Part shown: piece after piece, positions 26,810-38,611 of the stretch
How the letters are laid out: each line of letters opens with the position of its first letter
How positions within the stretch are numbered: the first letter of the stretch is position 1
Translations under genes and position numbers: made by a program
Assembly (NCBI GenBank): GCA_029582165.1
Contig: CM055889.1
Span: forward strand, 13,386,841-13,450,840
Source of the DNA: Portulaca oleracea
Taxonomy: Eukaryota; Streptophyta; Magnoliopsida; Caryophyllales; Portulacaceae
Direction of reading: 5' to 3'
DNA length: 64,000 nucleotides
Notes under the pieces: model-generated
Told to the model about the DNA's origin: nothing
The model's database searches: none
What the model saw: the letters and a program-made list of their open reading frames with translations, nothing else

Positions 26810-29235
26810 TATGCTTCATTTGATTCTAGTGCATCGCAATACGTTTAGTTTATCTCTACACATGTTAGTACTGAGCTAGGTCTACAGAATCATGAAAAGG
26901 CAGTAGCATGTCAAATAAGGCTACCAAAGGGCCAAGTTATACCATGTGAAAGGACGCTCTTGAATGTCCCTCTTAAGGTATCAAAGGAAAGTTTTCCAAC
27001 GGACCTTACAATAATGGACATAACTGAATTTGATATTATCTTAGGTATGGATTGGTTACCCAAGCATGGAGCCAAGATAAAATGTGATGAAGGGACGGTG
27101 GTGCTGAGAAGTCAGTTAGGAGGAAAAATTCATTTCGAGGGTGAATTTGAGAAGCCCAACTTCAGGACAGTGTCTTTGACGACGGCAAGAAAGTTTATAC
27201 GCCAAGAAGTTGAAGGATACTTATGCTATGTAATGAGAAGTAAGCCGGAAAGGCTAAAAATCTAGGATGTCCCCGTAGTAAGGGATTTTCCAGATGTCTC
27301 TTCCGGAGAGCCAACTAGCTTACCCCGAGGAAGGAAATCGATTTTGGAATAGAGCTAGTACCAACTATGTAACCAATATCAAAGGCGCCTTATCGTATGG
27401 CACCCGTCGAGTTGTAAGAGCTCGAGACCCAGCTGGATGAGTTGATTCAGTTAAGGCTCATGAGGCCAAGTGTGTCCCCCTGGGGGGGCCCCAGTTTTGT
27501 CTGTTAAGAAAAGGACGAAAGCCTGAGGCTGTGTATCGATTACCGGGAGTAAAACAAGGTTGCTATCAAGAACAAGTATCCGCTGCCCCGTATCGATGAG
27601 TTATTTGACCAGTTGCAAGGGGCAGGCGTGTTTTCCAAGATTTATATAAGGTCTGGATGTCAACAGTTGAGGATAAGGACGGAATATATACCTAAGACAG
27701 TTTTTTTTTAGGACCCATTATGGGCACTACAAGTTTATGGTAATGTCCTTTGGGCTTACCAATGCACCGATAGTATTTGTGGATTTTATGAATCGAGTTT
27801 CATACCATTTTTTTTTTGGATAAGTTATAGTAGTCTTTATGGACGATATTTTGATTTACTCAAAGACTCGAAAAGAGCACGAACAACATTTGAGAAAAAC
27901 ACTACAAACGTGGAGAGAACATCAGTTATGTGCTAAGTTAAGGAAGTGCGAGTTTTGGCTGAAATAAGTTGTTTTTTTTAGGGCATATAGTGATCAAAGG
28001 AGAGATCAAAGTTGACCCACAAAAGTTTGAAGCGGTCATAAACTGGGCTAGACCCCCAACCATTACCGAAGTGAGGAGCTTTTAGGTATGACAGGCTATT
28101 ACGGGCGTTTCATACAGGATTTTTCTAAGATTGCCTGGCCGTTGTATATTGTTGACCAGTCTATTGAGAAAGACAACCAAGAATGAATGATCAGAAGAGT
28201 ATGAGAAAACATTTCAAGAACTCAAAATGAGACTCACATCGGCCCCAACCTTAGCATTGCCAGTGGAAGGGAAAGAATATGTCATATATAGTGATGCGTC
28301 TAAACGAGGATTGTGATGTGTCTTGATGTAGGATGACAAGGTCATAGCTTATGCCTCCCGGAAGTTGAAGCCATATGAGCTGAATTACTCTGTTCTTGAT
28401 CTAGGATTAACGACAATAGTTGTGCCTTAAAGATTTGGAGACATTACTTATACGGTGTTTCTACCAAAGTCCTCACAGATCATCAAAGTCTCAAGTACAT
28501 ATTTACTCAGAAAGAGTTAAACTTAAGGAAACAAAGATGGCTGGAGTTCATCAAAGATTATGACTTAGACACTCAGTACCATCCAGGAAAGGCAAATTCA
28601 GTAGTTGATGCGTTGTGTAGGAAAGATCAGCACGACACAGATGCACCGAAGATGGCCAAATCAAAGCTCAGTTAGAGGATTCAGAAAGGAGGGATTGAAG
28701 TAGTCCCGCTAGACTATGTAAGGGCACAGTTGACGGGACTTTAGGTACAACCCTCCATTTTGGTGGAAATCAAGGAAGAACAGATGAATGCTGATCATTT
28801 AAGGTATATCCGTGCAGGAATAGAACAAAGAAAAATGCCAGGGTTTTTGGTTCACGAGGATGGAACCCTAAGATTCCGAAATCGTCTATGTGTGCCTGCG
28901 AGCCAAGATCTACAAGAGAGGATTATGCACGAAGGGCACAACACCCCATACTCAGTTCACCCAGGAGGTACTAAGATATACCGAGGCATAAAAGAGAAGT
29001 TTTGGAAGCCTAATGTGAAGAGAGACATCACCAATTCTGTGAACAAGTGCCTCACATGTCAAAAGGTGAAGGAAGAGCATCAGCGACCTGCAGGATAACT
29101 AAGGCCATTGGAGATCCCTACATGGAAATGGGACTACCAGGGCTTGACATGCCGCGAATCCTCTTGAAAGAGAGGGGTGCCTTCGGGAACGCGGACACAG
29201 GTGGTGCATGGCTGTCGCCAGCTCGTGCCGTAAGG

Positions 29236-29269
<34 letters not shown>

Positions 29270-30182
29270 GTGTTTAGTTGCCAACGTTGAGTTTGGAACC
29301 CTGAACAGACTGCCGGTGATAAGCCGGAGGAAGGTGAGGATGACGTCAAGTAATCTCTATGGATTTTATCATGGGATTGCCTTTGACGGTCACTAAGAAG
29401 AATGCAATATGAGTGATCGTGGACCAACTGACAAAGTCTGCCTGCCTCATTCCAATAAATAAAAGCTGAAAAGTTGATCAACTAGCGGATTTATGTGTAA
29501 AAGAAGTGGTAAGGCTACATGGAATTCCAAGGGATATCATCTCTGATTGCGGTATCAGGTTTCAATCCCGGTTTTGGAAAGCCTTGCAAGAAGCGTTCGA
29601 CACTAAGTTGACCATTAGTAGTTCTTATCACCCAGAGACGGATGGCCAAACGGAGCGAGTAAACTAGATTGTAGTGGATATGCTGCGAACTTGTGTTTTG
29701 GATTTTCAAGGAAGTTGGTAGGAATTCTTACCTTTAGTAGAATTCTCCTATAACAATAGTTATCAAGCAACAATACAAATGGCGCCGTTCGAAGCTCTGT
29801 ACGAGCGAAAATGCAGATCTCCCTTGTGTTGGAGTGAGGTGGATAAAACTTCGATAGTGGGACCCGAGCGGATACAAGATATGACGGATAAGGTACGGGT
29901 GATCCAACAGCTCATCAAAACGGCCCCAAAGCCGACAGAAAAGCTATGCTGACAAGCGGAGGAAACCCTTAGAGTTCCAAATAGGCGATAAGGTATTTCT
30001 CAAGGTCTCACCCACTAAGGGCGTGCGAAGATTCAACGTCAAAGGAAAGCTGAGCCTAGGTATATCGGGCCTTATGAAATCACCGGCAGGATTAACCCAG
30101 TGGCTCATAAGCTAAAGTTACCCACGAACTTGGAATAAGTCCACGATATGTTTCATGTGCAAGTTTTGAAAATCGGTGGGTG
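26810..30182 (+). pseudogene. Pol remnants of element B (protease, RT, RNase H, integrase)
   Basis: Protease (26815-27265): catalytic DSG reads DSSAS, followed by the intact flap-side words FDIILGMDWLPKHGA. RT (27380-28130): [42 protein letters not shown], and the active site as FMDDILIYS. RNase H (28200-28670): IYSDASKRGL, VIAYASRKLKPYE. Integrase: zinc-binding half with CLTCQKVKEEHQRP (28760-29098), core with MDFIMGLP, ISDCG and [12 protein letters not shown] (29352-29665), C-terminal part to about 30180. The D, D and E positions of integrase can still be seen. Frames break repeatedly and plastid DNA splits the core at 29135-29351. The usual chromodomain and purine tract are missing at the 3' end. 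Confidence 0.88.
29135..29351 (+). pseudogene. rrn16: Plastid 16S rRNA gene fragment (217 bp) inside integrase
   Basis: The sequence GGGCTTGACATGCCGCG to GGATGACGTCAAGT is the 3' third of plastid-type 16S rRNA. It includes the universal GCAACGAGCGCAACCC word (29252-29267) and plastid-like TCGTGTTTAGTTGCCA. It corresponds to roughly E. coli 16S positions 1000-1200. On its left the gypsy integrase reads to the codons for KWD; on its right the frame resumes at ISMDFI. The insert therefore sits within one integrase segment with almost no loss. It is nuclear plastid DNA (NUPT), not a working rRNA gene. Confidence 0.92.
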
Positions 30183-30457
30183 AGGAAATGAAAGTTTGAG
30201 TACGAGTCATAAGCTTTCTGTAGACAGCTTATAGGTCCAAAACCGATTAATATAACTCAAGATATCATTTTCCAAAAAACGCTAGTCGACATGTGCAAGT
30301 TCTGGGCAGATTAGGTGGTTGAGTGTTTTGACCCTTTTAATCATGTTTTTGGCTCTTGAGGTTAACTGTAAAGCCGTTGGGCGTGTTTTAAGCTTTCCGG
30401 AAAGTCCTTTTATGCAACGATGCGATGTCTATAATGAGGGTTATGCCCTTTTTAGTG
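30183..30457 (+). repeat. Element B 3' LTR, part before solo LTR C
   Basis: Non-coding sequence after the integrase end, with TTTCCGGAAAGTCC and GTTATGCCC words like the modules in the left chromovirus LTR. The exact LTR start cannot be set because the usual tail and purine tract are missing. Confidence 0.55.
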
Positions 30458-32658
30458 AATGTTAGGAAATTAGGTTCGTAGTGTGTTTCAGCTATAGTAT
30501 AGCCGGGGGTTTAATATCGTATCCACAGGGAGTTGGGGTACCGAACCTAAAAGTCGCTCAAACTCTCACCTACGAGGTTGTAATTTCCACAATTTTTGAG
30601 AGTTTTGGAAACTAATAAAAAGACACAATAAAAATCACAAATAAAAGAAGAAAAAGGTTCGGGGGTGGATTTTAGCCGCCTACAAGGAATGGGTCGTTAC
30701 TAAAATTTAATCACTCTAAGCACCCTCTTCCAAGGATAACATTAGATTAACTTCCAAAATCCTACCCCTCATTTTCATGAAGACTAAAACCTAAGAGTAT
30801 AAAGTGTAACAAACCCTAATTAAATCAATCTTCATTTCCATGAATGACAAATCTAATTATCCAACTAAAACCTCACACTAATGCTTTAAGGAAATCTAGC
30901 AACATCTCAATTAACTAAACTTCCACAAAAGGTAGAGAATAATGATGGAAAATCCTAAACTAAGCTAATCATTCCATTCCATTCAAACCTCAAATTAAAC
31001 CCCTAATAAGAGTCTAATCACCCCCTAACCTAAGCAACTACTCACTAATCATTTTTTTATTTACAAACTAATTAAAACCTAAGACTTAATTAACTTGAGA
31101 CACTAAACTAGCCTAAAGGCCCAAGGAATTGACCCAAACCTAAGATGACTTGACACTAAAAATTACTACCAAAACCCTAGACACTAAAGTGATCCAATTA
31201 AACCTAATAATCTAAACTCAGGCCCAACTAATCCTAAATACTAAAAACTGACCCATCTAATACTAATAACTAAACTAACCCAAAGTCCCAACTAACTAAG
31301 GTGGCCCAATACACAAACAATACTAACCTAACTTTGGCAACAACTAATATTCTAAGATAATCACTAAACTAGACTAACCTAACAACAAAACAAAAGAATC
31401 AAAAAAGGAACTACTACTAGTCTACTACTGCTACTGATGATGCCGAAAAAGGGGGAAAAAGAAGGAACGAACAAGAGAGAAAGAGAAACAGGGGAAATGA
31501 AGAGCACGAAACAGAACAAACCGAAACAAGGATTAATCAACAAAAGTATACAAATAAATTCCAGGAATTTGCAATCAAAACAGTAGATGCTAACATGAAA
31601 TCTTAGAACATGAAAACAATAAACCTAGATCTAATCACATGAATTAAAATTGAAATTAAAATCCTAATCTAATATTTACTCTAAACTAACCCTAGAGATG
31701 GATGGAGGCTAGGGGCGTCACTTTCCCCCAAAACCCACCATCCACTTCAAAATCGGCTCCTCTTCTTCTTATATACTCGAATTGAAGCCTCCTTCTTCAA
31801 TCTCTGTCGTTCGATCTTCTTTCATGGACGGTTTGGATGCATTTGATGGGTATAGAGGTGAAGGTCGTGGTGTATGCTTTGATGGTGGGTAGTGCTCTCT
31901 GCTACTTGTACTTTCATCTGCAAAATGAAGAGAGAAAAGAGTGGGTGAGAGATTGATATCGTGAGAAATTGGAATAGGAGAAGAGAAGAAGAAGAGATGA
32001 GAGATGAGAGATGAGAGATGGAGATGGAGATGGTGATGGAGGGTGCTCGTTTGGTGCGTGGTATCTGCTAGAAACAGAGAATAAGAATCAGAGAGGAAGT
32101 CAGGGGGAAAGGGACGAAGGAAATGGGGAAAAGAAAAAGAATAAGAGTAGAATTAGGGCTGGGGTTGGTTTTCTCGGCTAAAGGGCAAATTAAGAAAAGG
32201 GGAAAATGGGTTTGGGTTAGGCAAATGAAAGGAATGGGGGGGGGGGGAGGTGGGCCGAGGGTAGTGGGTAGATTAGGATTAGGAGAGATTCAGTGGGCTG
32301 GGTATTTTAGGCAAATAGTAGAGTTAGGCTTAGGTGGGAATTGGGCCACGGTAAAAGAAAGAAAAGAAAGGGGAAAGAGAGGGAGTGGGTCGGTGGGTGA
32401 GTGTGATTGGACTAGGGTTAGAGAGGGGATTGGGCTGTGGAGAATTGGGATTAGATTAGGATTAGGAAGGTTTTTTTATTTTTATTTTCATTTCTAACAA
32501 TTGTTGCTTCAAAATTCGAATAAAAATAACTAAAGCAATAAAATCTAATAAAACTATATAATCAATAAAAACATAGTAATAAACCTAAATTAATTATTAA
32601 AACAAGCAAAAAGTCATAAAAAAGAGGGATATAAATCATGCAAAATACGAAATAATCA
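30458..32658 (-). mobile_element. Solo LTR C (2.2 kb), minus strand, in element B's 3' LTR
   Basis: TAGTG lies on both sides (30453-30457, 32659-32663) as a 5-bp target duplication. On the minus strand it begins TGATTATTTCGTATTTTGCA and follows the same layout as element E's LTR: TGACTTTTTGCTTGTTTT, AATTTAGG, then a pyrimidine-rich stretch. The other end has the TATCCACAGGGAGTTGGGGT word matching E's LTR 3' end. No internal region or primer site is present. ORF 32123-32497 is inside it. Family: Athila-like (inference from E). Confidence 0.8.
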
Positions 32659-32663
32659 TAGTG

Positions 32664-34430
32664 CAAGCCAGGTTTTTTTTTATTTAAGATATTTTCTTCC
32701 TTCTCCTAGCTAAATAAAAATCTAATTCTAGATTCCTTCTTTTCCAAGTTCCTCTAAGTGATCGTTGCTCTCCCGCTGTTCAAGTCCCTGCTCATTCATT
32801 GGTGTTTTTCTCAGGTTCAGGTACGTATACTACTTGTTCCTTTATGCCATCCATGTATTTAATTAACTATTCTTGATTATAATTCGTTCAAGTATTAAGG
32901 TAGTCATTGCCTATTCTATAAATATTATACAAGATTTTTGTTTGATAATACCTCTTTATTATGTTAATTATTTTTTTATATATATTATAATAGAGTACAA
33001 TGTTAGTTGTTATCAAGGGGTTAATTTAATTGTTATATTATGTCAATGCATGATAAAAGAACCAACTTTTAAGTTTGAGTTGTGAAGTGCCAAGGGTTAT
33101 TCCTTGAAAAGCCTTTATGAAATGCAAATATCATTCAAGAAAGGTTCTTACGTTGTATTTTAAGTTCGTAAGAAAAGTTAGTTTTTATGAGTAAAATTTC
33201 CGAAATTTCTAAAATTTTCTAAAGCTATTAAAGCCCCGTCCATGGTTTATCGTGCTTAGAAGCACACCAAGGATTTTAGTGTCATAGTGCACACCATGTT
33301 CACGTGCCTTGTGCACCCCAAGTAAAATAAACAAGTGCCTTAGTGCACCCAAGGAAATTCTAGTTTTGGTGCCTTAGTAGCACACCATGAAAACCTGGCC
33401 AGTAGGATAATTATCCACCATCCGGATCTCCCGATCGGTCTGGGTATGCGCATACGGAGGCCTAGCCGATGATCGCAAGTAGGGGCATATATGTTAAGAT
33501 TCATCATGTCTTGATTTCCTCTATTCCTGACTCGTTTATTTTAGTCATGAAGTTATTTTTAATCAAGGTTTGTAATCCTTTCCTTACTCTCTTCTTAAGG
33601 CCAAGAAAATAATTTCGAGGTTAAGTTTTGAATCCTTTTAATTCGGCCCATCCAAGTTGTGTCTTTCAATTACAAACCATGATCATGGATCCCCTTCTAT
33701 GAGGTTACTTATTTCCTTTAGCATATAATTTATGATGTTACTACTTTGTGGATGGTTAAGATTGATCAATTTAAGGTGTTGTTACTGGAATTTCGTAATT
33801 GGTTCAACTTTGGCTATTCTGTAAGTATGCCTTATTTATGTCTTCCTTTTTATGGTTTTACTTTTAATTATTTACTTCGTGGAGCCGCGCTTAAAATTTA
33901 TAAACTATAAGCTTTAATTATTATTTTATTTCCCTAGTTCAGTAGTATACGTACTGAGTTAATCTCACTTTTAAGTTTTAATGTTACTTTTACGACCTCC
34001 AAGAAAGGGCAAGGGCAAGATTCCTGAAGGGCGGAACCCGAAAGCAACGTGAGTGTATTTCAGTTGAATGTGGAGGCTTTTGGAAGATACTTAAGATCGA
34101 CTGTTGGGTGTGTGTGCTAATTTAAGTGAATGACTTTTGATGTTGATGAAGGTGGGTGATTAATGTGAATTTCAAGTATGTCAAAGTCTTTCGCCTTGGA
34201 GAGTTGTGTAATTAAAGGTCTTATTTGCCGTTTTGTGGTGTTAAATTAAGATATGTCTAAATGAGGTTTGTTTGAAGATTTGTTTGTGTTTTATGTTTTG
34301 TGGGTATTAGTCTTAGCCAAGTCCATTTTCATGAGCGGCGGTAATACTCTCAGGTGATTATCCGCTGCTAATCATTAGGTTAAGTGGTTTGTTAGCTTAA
34401 TCCTGTGGTTAATAACCTGGGGGCGTTACA
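32664..34430 (+). repeat. Element B 3' LTR, part after solo LTR C
   Basis: It holds repeated GTGCACACCATG / GTGCCTTAGTGCAC words (33245-33390) and GGTATGCGCATACGGAGGC (33442). The same words occur in reverse in the LTR fragment at 42693-44245, and both share the end TGTAACRC. It ends at 34430. Confidence 0.75.
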
Positions 34431-35207
34431 ATATTTTAGGGTGTGTCGAAAAGCATTTGCATTTCCAAGTCGTTAATACTTATTAAATGGATTTAGCATA
34501 ATTAAAGAAGATTTATTTGAGTTATTCAAGCTTTTGGATTTCTTAAATGGAAAAAGGTTGGAAAATTGGCCAGTTGAGCTATTTTAATTTGAATGAAAGG
34601 TATACTTCTACTTTATATACACTTATGTACGATTTGGAAAGCTATTTGTATGAGAAGTGTATGGTATGGAATTGTTATGCGATTTACGAGTTTGAAATGG
34701 TTTCCGGGCTAGGTGTATTACACTAGGTACTGTGGACTAATTGGAAACCCGGGGTTACACCTGTAAAGGGGAACCGAATCGGCTAGGTATATAAAGTCCA
34801 TTGACGTTAGAACTCCCGGAAAGTTAAACTAAATGTCTTAAGGGGGAACCGGCCCCGACTGGAGAGTGCTGAAAGTATCCTACGCCCATGGTACTGATAT
34901 TTTCGTACAATGAAAAGAAGGAAAGATTATACGAAACCGTTGGTTTTTTGAAACGGTATATATTATGGTTATGGAAAGTTGGAAAAGGAAATTTGAATAA
35001 CTTTTAATACATGTTTCAAAGTGCGTGAGTTATTCTTTATATTTTAAAAGTGTTATGTTCTTATTTAGAATGGTTTTGAAAGGTTTGGAGGTATGAATGG
35101 TATTCTACATGAGAATTGCTAAGTTTTTGAATGTCGTTTACTACGTTTAAACTAAGTTTCGAAAAGAGCCTCGTGATTTAAATAAAAAGCTTATTTTGTT
35201 ATTAATG

Positions 35208-35266
<59 letters not shown>

Positions 35267-36162
35267 ATATTGGAACTCTTTGTGTGTGTCTTTTAATTAG
35301 TCTGATGCATTTCACGTGGATCTTGCCTTGATTGTTAACCTTTGGAGGCTAAATGGAATGTATGAGCTATTTGAGGGATAACTAAGTTAGGATGTTGATG
35401 TGTATTGAGTTGGTTGCGGCCTACTAGAACGCTCGTGTACTTGAAATGCCCCTCTAATGGCTTCCCGAGTGTCTTCATGACTAAAAAGGTTATCCTTTCC
35501 CCCTGTAGTTGATTTGGAAGATATGAGACCGCTTAGTTACCTCACACAAGACATGTAGATGCTTGAATGGAAACCTTATACCTAGTTCCCTACTTAATGA
35601 ATCATGAAACGACTAAGAGATGCATTTATATTTTTTTATTGAACTTGGGTGAATACTGAATTAAGCTGACTCCTATATTAAGTGGCTTGAATCTTAATGG
35701 TTGTTCTAGGGTACAGGTTATCCACTGAGCTATGGGTTGCTCATACCCCTCTCTCCCTCCCCCTTACAGATCAATATGAAGATTAGGAGCTGACCAGTTA
35801 TTTAGAGATTGAAGCATTCCTAGGTTTTTATGTATGTAGGGAGTGGTTGTTTTGTAAGTTAAATTCTATTGTAGACATTTTTGGAATGCTTGGATTATTT
35901 GATGCATTTAGATTGTACTCCGAGCGTGTGGCTCGTGATATGCTCCGGCGTGTGGCCGTTGAGTTCTATTTTGGTTTAGTTTGTTTATTTCAGGGTTGTA
36001 AGGCTTTAAGCCTGGGAAACGTCAATATTACAGAGGGAACTCTGCCGGATTTTCCCCAGAAAATTTGGAAATCAGTTTCTAAGTTCTCCTTTTTACCTTT
36101 CTCAACCTTAATTAGGTCGAGATTGACCATAACAGCCCCTATTTAGGGAGCGGGCTGTTACA
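34431..36162 (+). repeat. Element A 5' LTR, second part
   Basis: This matches 39750-41520 closely, from ATATTTTAGGGTGTG to GGGCTGTTACA. A TA microsatellite at about 35211-35260 stands where the 3' LTR has a TG repeat. The ORF 35847-36146 lies inside LTR sequence and has no domain. Confidence 0.9.
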
Positions 36163-38198
36163 GATGGTATCAGAGCAAGGATTCTGCGACCTTAGGTGGT
36201 GCATTCATTCATTACATGCTTGCTTGCTTGGAAATATGTGACTTACGTGAACTGTATGTGCATTATGTTCTCAATGTGATAGAATTGCAAGTCTACCTTA
36301 GTATTTGTGTTGGAAGTGCCTAAGTTTTGTTTCTCTTCTCTCACTAGATCTTGTGCTAGTTGCTCGATTAAGCAAGTTGGATTTTAGAAACCGTACCTGG
36401 GTTTTCACTTAGGTGATGTAACTTTTACCTTATCCCGTAAGCAATGAGTATAAATTTTAGTATGACGTTGCTCTTGAGGTTGTTGGGCTAGTCTTTCAAT
36501 CAGGAAGATGAAATACGAGTTTGTCTTGTTTAATGTCCAATATTAGTGGGAAATAGTTATATTGCCCTTGTTTTTCCCTTGGTTGACGTATTTAGAAAGG
36601 AGATAAGTACCTCTATTTATGTGTTGAAGAGTGTTGGAGACAAGGACACTTTAAAGTAAAGTGTTATGGGAATCTACAATATTTGGAGATATTTGAGTTA
36701 AGGGAGCACTATTTCATACAATATGTTTGTATACAGTAGTGGCCTGGAATTCCCATAGCTTAAATCCGAATCTTGATTCTGGAGTGGTTAACTTGGGGCC
36801 TAAATCAAATGGACTTGTGTGATATGACATGGTCCATATCACTTGAGTAAATTTAAGAAGTATTTGAGGAACTAGAATCAGAGGTGTTTGAGATGAGAAG
36901 GAGTTTGAGATATGATATGGATTGTGTCACTAGAATAAGCTGAGAAGTACTCTTAGAAACTAGGATCCAAGGTGGATATTATTAGAAGAAGCACTAAGCG
37001 AGCATGGCAATGTAAATTTTGGTGTTACAATACCTCTAAGTATACCATAGCAATACATAAGATAACAGTCGAATATTCTATTGGAGATGTCTACCCTTCA
37101 ATGATGAATCATACTTGACAGATGGCGTCTTAAAGTAATCATTATACCTCCTCAAGGCTAAATGGTATATAGGGATCTTGGCTTGGGTAGCAGTTGGAAT
37201 AGTGATTAGGGTACAAGTTCGAGCCCTTCCCACACTGAGGTATTGATGGATTGAAATACCTTCATGGTTGAATAAACATCCTCTTGCTGCCAAGTTTAGA
37301 AGCCATAACATACGTGTTTCTTTCGTTTGACACTTGAGGCCTAAGTTAGTGACAAAGAGAAGATGACCAACAAGGTTTCCCTTGGATCATCCATATTTCA
37401 AGGACCTTTCTTCAACTCCGTGGTAATCCTTATCTTTATACTTCCCATTTCAGTTATTCCCTTCTTTGCAATTACTCTAGTCCTCCAAGTTAAGGTTTCT
37501 GTTGATGATTCCCAATTGTTCCTCAATATTGTTCGCCAACGATGCAAGCTAGGATTTTCCAACATCAATCCTCTGAAATCCCCCTTCCGTCAATTGCTTT
37601 CTTTCCGCCATCTACCTTCCATTGTTGTCTCCAGTCAGCTACCTGTTGCTAAGCTTTAAACGAATGGGTACATGGATTTGAGACGAATAGAAACCCAACA
37701 TTGGTGGGAAGAGGCTAGAATTTAGCAAGTAGTTCACGTCCAATCCTTACTAAAGTAGGTTGAGGAGGTCATGGCCAAGTTGGATGTGCACCTAGATTTA
37801 CTTGGATTGTTAGTAGACTTTGCATATGTGAATTATGTGAGAATTAGGTGAGACCAGCTATAGTGCATTGTTTTCATCAAATGAGCACCAAGTGATTCTC
37901 CTATGCTTGAGAGTTTCTCAGTTTCAAACACTTGAATGGTTGTGTAATGCCGACTTATTTGCCCTTCTTTGAATTGTTTGCTCCTCGGCGCCTAAAATAG
38001 AGTGAGTAGACATTTAAAAGAAGTTGGCGAGATGGAGGCTACATGCCAATGAAAAGGATTTGAAACTCGAGTCAATACCCCTTTCTCTACTGGTGCATGA
38101 TGTATGCTATATGATTACCAGTGTAATTTGGACATTACTGTACTAGACCTTTCGACCTTGAAGTTTCGAGGACGAAACTTTTTTTAAGAGGGGAGGAG
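36163..38198 (+). pseudogene. Element A interior: gag-like remnant, no pol
   Basis: One frame at 36620-36664 encodes a zinc-knuckle-like pattern CVEECWRQGHFKVKC. This is CX3CX4HX4C, one residue off the canonical CX2CX4HX4C of gag nucleocapsid. No retropepsin, RT or integrase motif is visible in 2 kb. The ORF at 37363-37659 has no recognisable domain. The 3' end (38158-38198) carries the chromovirus-type FRGRNFF tail and the AAGAGGGGAGGAG purine tract. Confidence 0.6.
36165..36176 (+). other. tRNA-iMet primer binding site of element A
   Basis: TGGTATCAGAGC begins two bases after the LTR end TGTTACA at 36162. Confidence 0.9.
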
Positions 38199-38557
38199 TG
38201 CAAGACCCGAGAGTTTTATTAAGAGTAATTACTTTGATTAAAGGTCTAATTTGGGCTTAGTTATTTATTTATGGGATTAATTGTTGTATTCTATATTATG
38301 TGGATATTATTTTATTTATTTATTTATCAAAATTAGAGTTTTATTGGAAGAGTCGACTTGTTACATTATTGGTAATTAGGTTATAGATTAAGAAAGTAAG
38401 GGAATAAGAGAAGGGGGTTATTATTATTTGGAGTAAGACAAAATTGATAAAGGAAAAGGGATTAATTTCCCTCTCTCTCTCTTGGTATCAAACGGCAAAA
38501 ACGAAAAAAGGGGGCAAGCCCCTTCTTTTCCCCCCTTCGCATAACAGATGCACAGAG

Positions 38558-38611
<54 letters not shown>

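Larger units (their letters stand above)
24766..34430 (+). mobile_element. Element B: decayed Ty3/gypsy chromovirus inside element A's 5' LTR
   Basis: Plus-strand gag, protease, RT, RNase H and integrase remnants occur in the gypsy order, followed by an LTR ending GGGGGCGTTACA at 34430. No 5' LTR or primer site is visible. Together with the 858 bp missing from A, this points to one deletion across the A-B junction. The 3' LTR carries solo LTR C, and the integrase carries a plastid rRNA piece. The LTR end is the same family as 7710 and 42693 (complement TGTAACGCCCC). All coding parts are broken. Confidence 0.8.

Noticed and set aside
29135..29351. Bacterial 16S contamination
   Set aside because: The words are plastid-type, and the segment is flanked on both sides by the same integrase frame. 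Plastid DNA in the nucleus is the simpler reading.
32123..32497. 124-codon Gly/Arg-rich ORF
   Set aside because: Located in solo LTR C and built from purine-rich repeats, with no domain.
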